Source: Anaerolineales bacterium
Lineage (GTDB): Bacteria > Chloroflexota > Anaerolineae > Anaerolineales > E44-bin32
NCBI GenBank assembly: GCA_029210945.1
Contig: JARGGH010000006.1
Span: 30,669-94,668, forward strand
Length of the DNA stretch: 64,000 nucleotides
Direction of reading: 5' to 3'
Shown here one piece after another: positions 63,926 through 64,000 of the stretch. The notes beneath the pieces are model-generated. The model saw only the letters and a list, made by a program, of their open reading frames with translations, was not told where the DNA came from and did no database searches. The translations under genes were made by a program, and so were the position numbers. The stretch's first letter is position 1, and the number at the start of each line of letters is the position of its first letter.

Positions 63926-64000
63926 ATCGGGATAGGGGAGGGCCTCACGGCCCTACCCCTCCCACACCACCGGACATGCGGGTCCGCATCCGGCGGTTCG
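63926..64000 (-). mobile_element. 3' end of a group II intron (domains V and VI), rest beyond the window
   Basis: Read on the minus strand, the sequence opens CGAACCGCCGGATGCGGACC and forms the domain V hairpin (63966-63997; ACCGCCGGATGCGG, ACCC loop, then the complementary arm ending GGTGGT). GTGGGAGGGG then leads into domain VI (GGGAGGGGTAGGGCC/GGCCCTCCCCTATCCC), whose 3' arm has an unpaired A in CTATC suited as the branch point. The intron ends about CCCGAT, 22 nt before the LCP-like ATG. The reverse transcriptase would lie off the right edge. The exact 3' boundary is uncertain by a few bases. Confidence 0.82.

Noticed and set aside
1..64000. CRISPR arrays, prophage or insertion-sequence genes
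   Set aside because: No regularly spaced repeats, transposase or phage structural genes were seen; the group II intron end at the right edge is the only mobile-element signal.

Overview
This window looks like a chromosomal segment of an uncultured, GC-rich Chloroflexota bacterium, most likely class Anaerolineae. That is inferred from gene content, not from a marker phylogeny. The pointers are an ArnT-like membrane protein fused to an NHL propeller, a CpXC-domain protein, a kinase fused to PQQ-type repeats, HdrB/HdrC next to formate-THF ligase, a type 2 IPP isomerase, lipoproteins with Thr/Pro-rich or propeller regions, and no outer-membrane genes. Coding is dense, genes are often joined by 4-bp ATGA/GTGA overlaps, and convergent genes are separated by strong GC-rich hairpins.

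Layout. 1-3752: HdrC/HdrB (HdrB cut by the window edge), divergent from fhs (C1 metabolism). 3802-9319: a tightly coupled minus-strand cassette of a zinc-ribbon membrane protein, a DUF2207-like exported membrane protein ending in a Cys-Ala repeat tail, a PqqD-like/radical SAM/SPASM enzyme, a paralogue that has lost all its cluster cysteines, and a methyltransferase. This is the best candidate here for an undescribed peptide-modification system. 9594-14538: glycosyltransferase, LpxL-like acyltransferase, ligA and rlmI. 14614-18892: aminotransferase, sensor kinase and CpXC protein. 19122-23893: fadD, ftsH and a Ser/Thr kinase. 23976-27508: lipid kinase, Ca2+/H+ antiporter, SH3 protein, DUF971 and an unknown gene. 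27579-34113: two response regulators and a phospho-signalling block (kinase-propeller, PP2C, J-domain/VWA, FHA, small protein).

34211-40292: GGPP-type synthase and IPP isomerase divergent from acpP, then an orphan chelatase-type AAA+ protein, a thioesterase, GtrA and a UDP-sugar decarboxylase. 40358-43958: two lipoproteins, scpB and an RluB-type pseudouridine synthase. 44029-51567: Agl23/NHL protein, sucCD, a TPR protein, a UroD-family protein and rsmD. 51623-56986: membrane protein, NUDIX, class II aldolase-like protein, a helical protein and an SPFH-HTH fusion. 56300-59257: plsX-fabF and a NERD-like protein. 59375-59508: tRNA-Leu(GAG) with a consensus promoter. 59574-62894: amino-acid ABC transporter whose binding protein is an internal tandem duplication. 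63142-64000: an LCP-like protein, directly downstream of the 3' end of a group II intron that enters from the right edge.

The genes point to an anaerobic or facultative heterotroph with C1/folate metabolism, fatty-acid and isoprenoid lipid synthesis, amino-acid uptake and extensive Ser/Thr phospho-signalling.
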